Source: a virus
Length of the DNA stretch: 37,755 bases
IMG/VR virus record: IMGVR_UViG_3300049215_000840
Location: 1 to 37,755 of that record
Strand: one strand, 5' to 3'
A program made the translations under genes and the position numbers. Each line of letters begins with the position of its first letter. Positions within the stretch are counted from its first letter, which is position 1. The notes below the pieces were generated by a model that saw only the letters and a list, made by a program, of their open reading frames with translations, had not been told where the DNA came from and did not search any database. Shown piece after piece: positions 37,401-37,755 of the stretch.

Positions 37401-37755
37401 TTATATTGGCCCGATTTCGACTTTCTATGGATGGGCAACTGGCACTGGATTCGCCGACAACAGGTTCGCCAAGAGCACTCAGGTCTTCCTGGTGATCGCC
37501 TCTGGAAACTTCGGCCTTTATTCGAGCGGAGACGCAGGGAACGCCCAGCTTTGTTACCGGATCGACGGCGGAGCATGGATGGGGGTTGGCAGCAACACAG
37601 CTGTCCAAAATTTCGGCTTTTTCCTGAATGCCTTTCCAATCCAGATCACCGGCCTAACTGGGTCCGAGCAGATCGATTTTGGCATTCAATACTTCACTTC
37701 CGGGGGTGCCGTTCTGCTTACCGTCGATCTTTGCGCCCTCGCCTTCAACCTCTAG
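34456..37755 (+). CDS. J-like tail tip/host-specificity protein
   Basis: A 1099-aa protein, the last gene of the window. The N-terminus is Ser/Gly-rich (MGSSGGKGGSSSSQQ), then typical tip domains: 'NLVGAIGWGPLDWLTAIIYNG', 'PVAALAELLTDDRGLGLSIDQLD', 'FREIVKTFLDPFNGYLQWTPEGKLGCYIYEWG', 'SVIQRSAVDSDTFDYSVLRGVLGTS'. A fibronectin-like domain lies around residues 655-755 (MIVLTWSNETNTPLAATLIYESDTDV). A coiled repeat (about 757-840, 'EASARESADGTL--NLTTEVAARESADSSL') leads to the C-terminal part with 'DASIVDAMIGSMTADKISAGTI' and a beta-rich receptor end. It would bind the host and hold the tip. It stops at the final bases of the window. Confidence 0.88.
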   Translation: MGSSGGKGGSSSSQQNLNYYGNLVGAIGWGPLDWLTAIIYNGSYLWQCADGVPLDLTADGVVNAEGYIDLTGALLDPTVIGPGGYFRLYRGLPNQAADGGAPGHPPYLDTIIVVGVNVFFGENSGSAPNFQIIGGRLPRIDTSIVAAEDNIANDRQINPVAALAELLTDDRGLGLSIDQLDSASWQAAGHWVAQDQAHMDFCFCSPLVNGQDAFREIVKTFLDPFNGYLQWTPEGKLGCYIYEWGTNPGGLPTFDGRHWIEDPEIEDGDWQDVKTEIMVTFTDRAYEFQTNSVLVPNVRAQIIRQLDDQGRLDRSNITRQAQAQSQGLEYNRRIGSAPGSGTIKIRGPFAAGLSAGSKILVNDNPEPAESGEAQLCRVEKIEQDQSDQVTLTLTTDPLLPATAYSPAWISTLPGTPVVAPTCSPIPHCLGLALPPLGWGYPPSVGFLATRPNSQVLGFHVLFGSDPDGAFADLGLQVGFAVRCGLISDIASGDATIRLQLLDGANGPDAYLAANTPGGNLVEAQDNVLLVVLAQLDEYGRVAIDENNDPIMEFSSVIQRSAVDSDTFDYSVLRGVLGTSPAAWNTGVAAWIVPFGNLVPWTHPLFGSLLGSTGYFKLIDYTSNATDESDPSPEADIVFPGSYSQAPGSSGPDDGVTPNPVTGVGITTGVEMIVLTWSNETNTPLAATLIYESDTDVIPDEPTLSVAAPQAFLFRNGVIEGTTRYYWLQEQAVSGRLSSIVGPFSATVETWPVVADIEATITAETDARILADTTEADTRATADDGLAADISTEASARESADGTLTSNLTTEVAARESADSSLGASITEEATARETADDSLAAEYVLQVTTDDGGVERVAGFRITNLGGAGGSSEFVVQADVFAVINSDGDSDSQVAPFAIEGGVVYLNTAMIQDASIVDAMIGSMTADKISAGTIAAAVALDSPLLSTLGAVYNDTFGTSSSFPATASQVNSWSGSASSSALDYIGPISTFYGWATGTGFADNRFAKSTQVFLVIASGNFGLYSSGDAGNAQLCYRIDGGAWMGVGSNTAVQNFGFFLNAFPIQITGLTGSEQIDFGIQYFTSGGAVLLTVDLCALAFNL

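Noticed and set aside
1-37755. Phage end repeats, host junctions or tRNA genes
   Set aside because: The window begins and ends on stop codons of coding genes, so no att or terminal repeat could be identified, and no cloverleaf was recognised.

Overview
The window holds most of a transposable, Mu-type phage or prophage with a siphovirus-type tail (B3/D3112-like layout). It has a MuA-like DDE transposase, a MuB-like ATPase, a Gam-like protein and a divergent repressor/Ner-like switch. It also has Mu-type head genes (gp27/gp28/gp29, I, F and G equivalents) and a long non-contractile tail module with a tape measure. No sheath, baseplate or integrase gene is visible. The first base is a stop codon of one gene and the last base is a stop codon of another, so the phage ends and host flanks are not in the window. 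The DNA is GC-rich (by eye well above 60%). Lipoboxes, a BamE-like lipoprotein and an RlpA-like protein point to a Gram-negative host. Many late genes lack Shine-Dalgarno sequences, which fits hosts such as Verrucomicrobiota or Bacteroidota; the host phylum is only an inference.

Left arm (1-9494, minus strand): one nearly gapless early operon read right to left. In order of transcription it encodes a Ner/Cro-like regulator, a 72-aa protein, an excisionase-like HTH protein, a DUF3102-like protein, transposase A, ATPase B, two small proteins, Gam, a SipW-like Ser/His signal peptidase, an RlpA-like protein, a 'GDVLL' protein, a DUF6745-like protein, a Cys-rich protein, a possible GemA-like protein and two small phage proteins. 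The envelope enzyme pair and the GDVLL/DUF6745 pair look like cargo added to a standard Mu-type replication operon.

Switch (9493-10343): a 28-bp near-perfect palindrome lies between the divergent Ner-like and repressor genes. A strong hairpin follows the repressor.

Right arm, first part (10344-13690, plus strand): small envelope-type genes (three lipoproteins, TM proteins, a TM plus coiled-coil protein). They probably hold the lysis or exclusion functions, but no endolysin can be recognised. A pair of palindromic boxes exactly 84 bp apart lies between the first lipoprotein and the next genes.

Head and tail (13691-37755): terminase small and large subunits, portal, protease/scaffold, cement protein, major capsid, connectors, MuF-like and MuG-like proteins, tail terminator and tail tube. 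Next comes an unusual insert: a 13-aa-repeat protein followed by three consecutive proteins with signal peptides, one of them a large fibre-like protein. Then come the tail assembly chaperone with a candidate -1 frameshift, the tape measure, a hub protein with a lambda gpL-like cysteine set, an NlpC/P60-like peptidase, and a J-like tip protein whose N-terminal part is cut off by an in-frame TGA.
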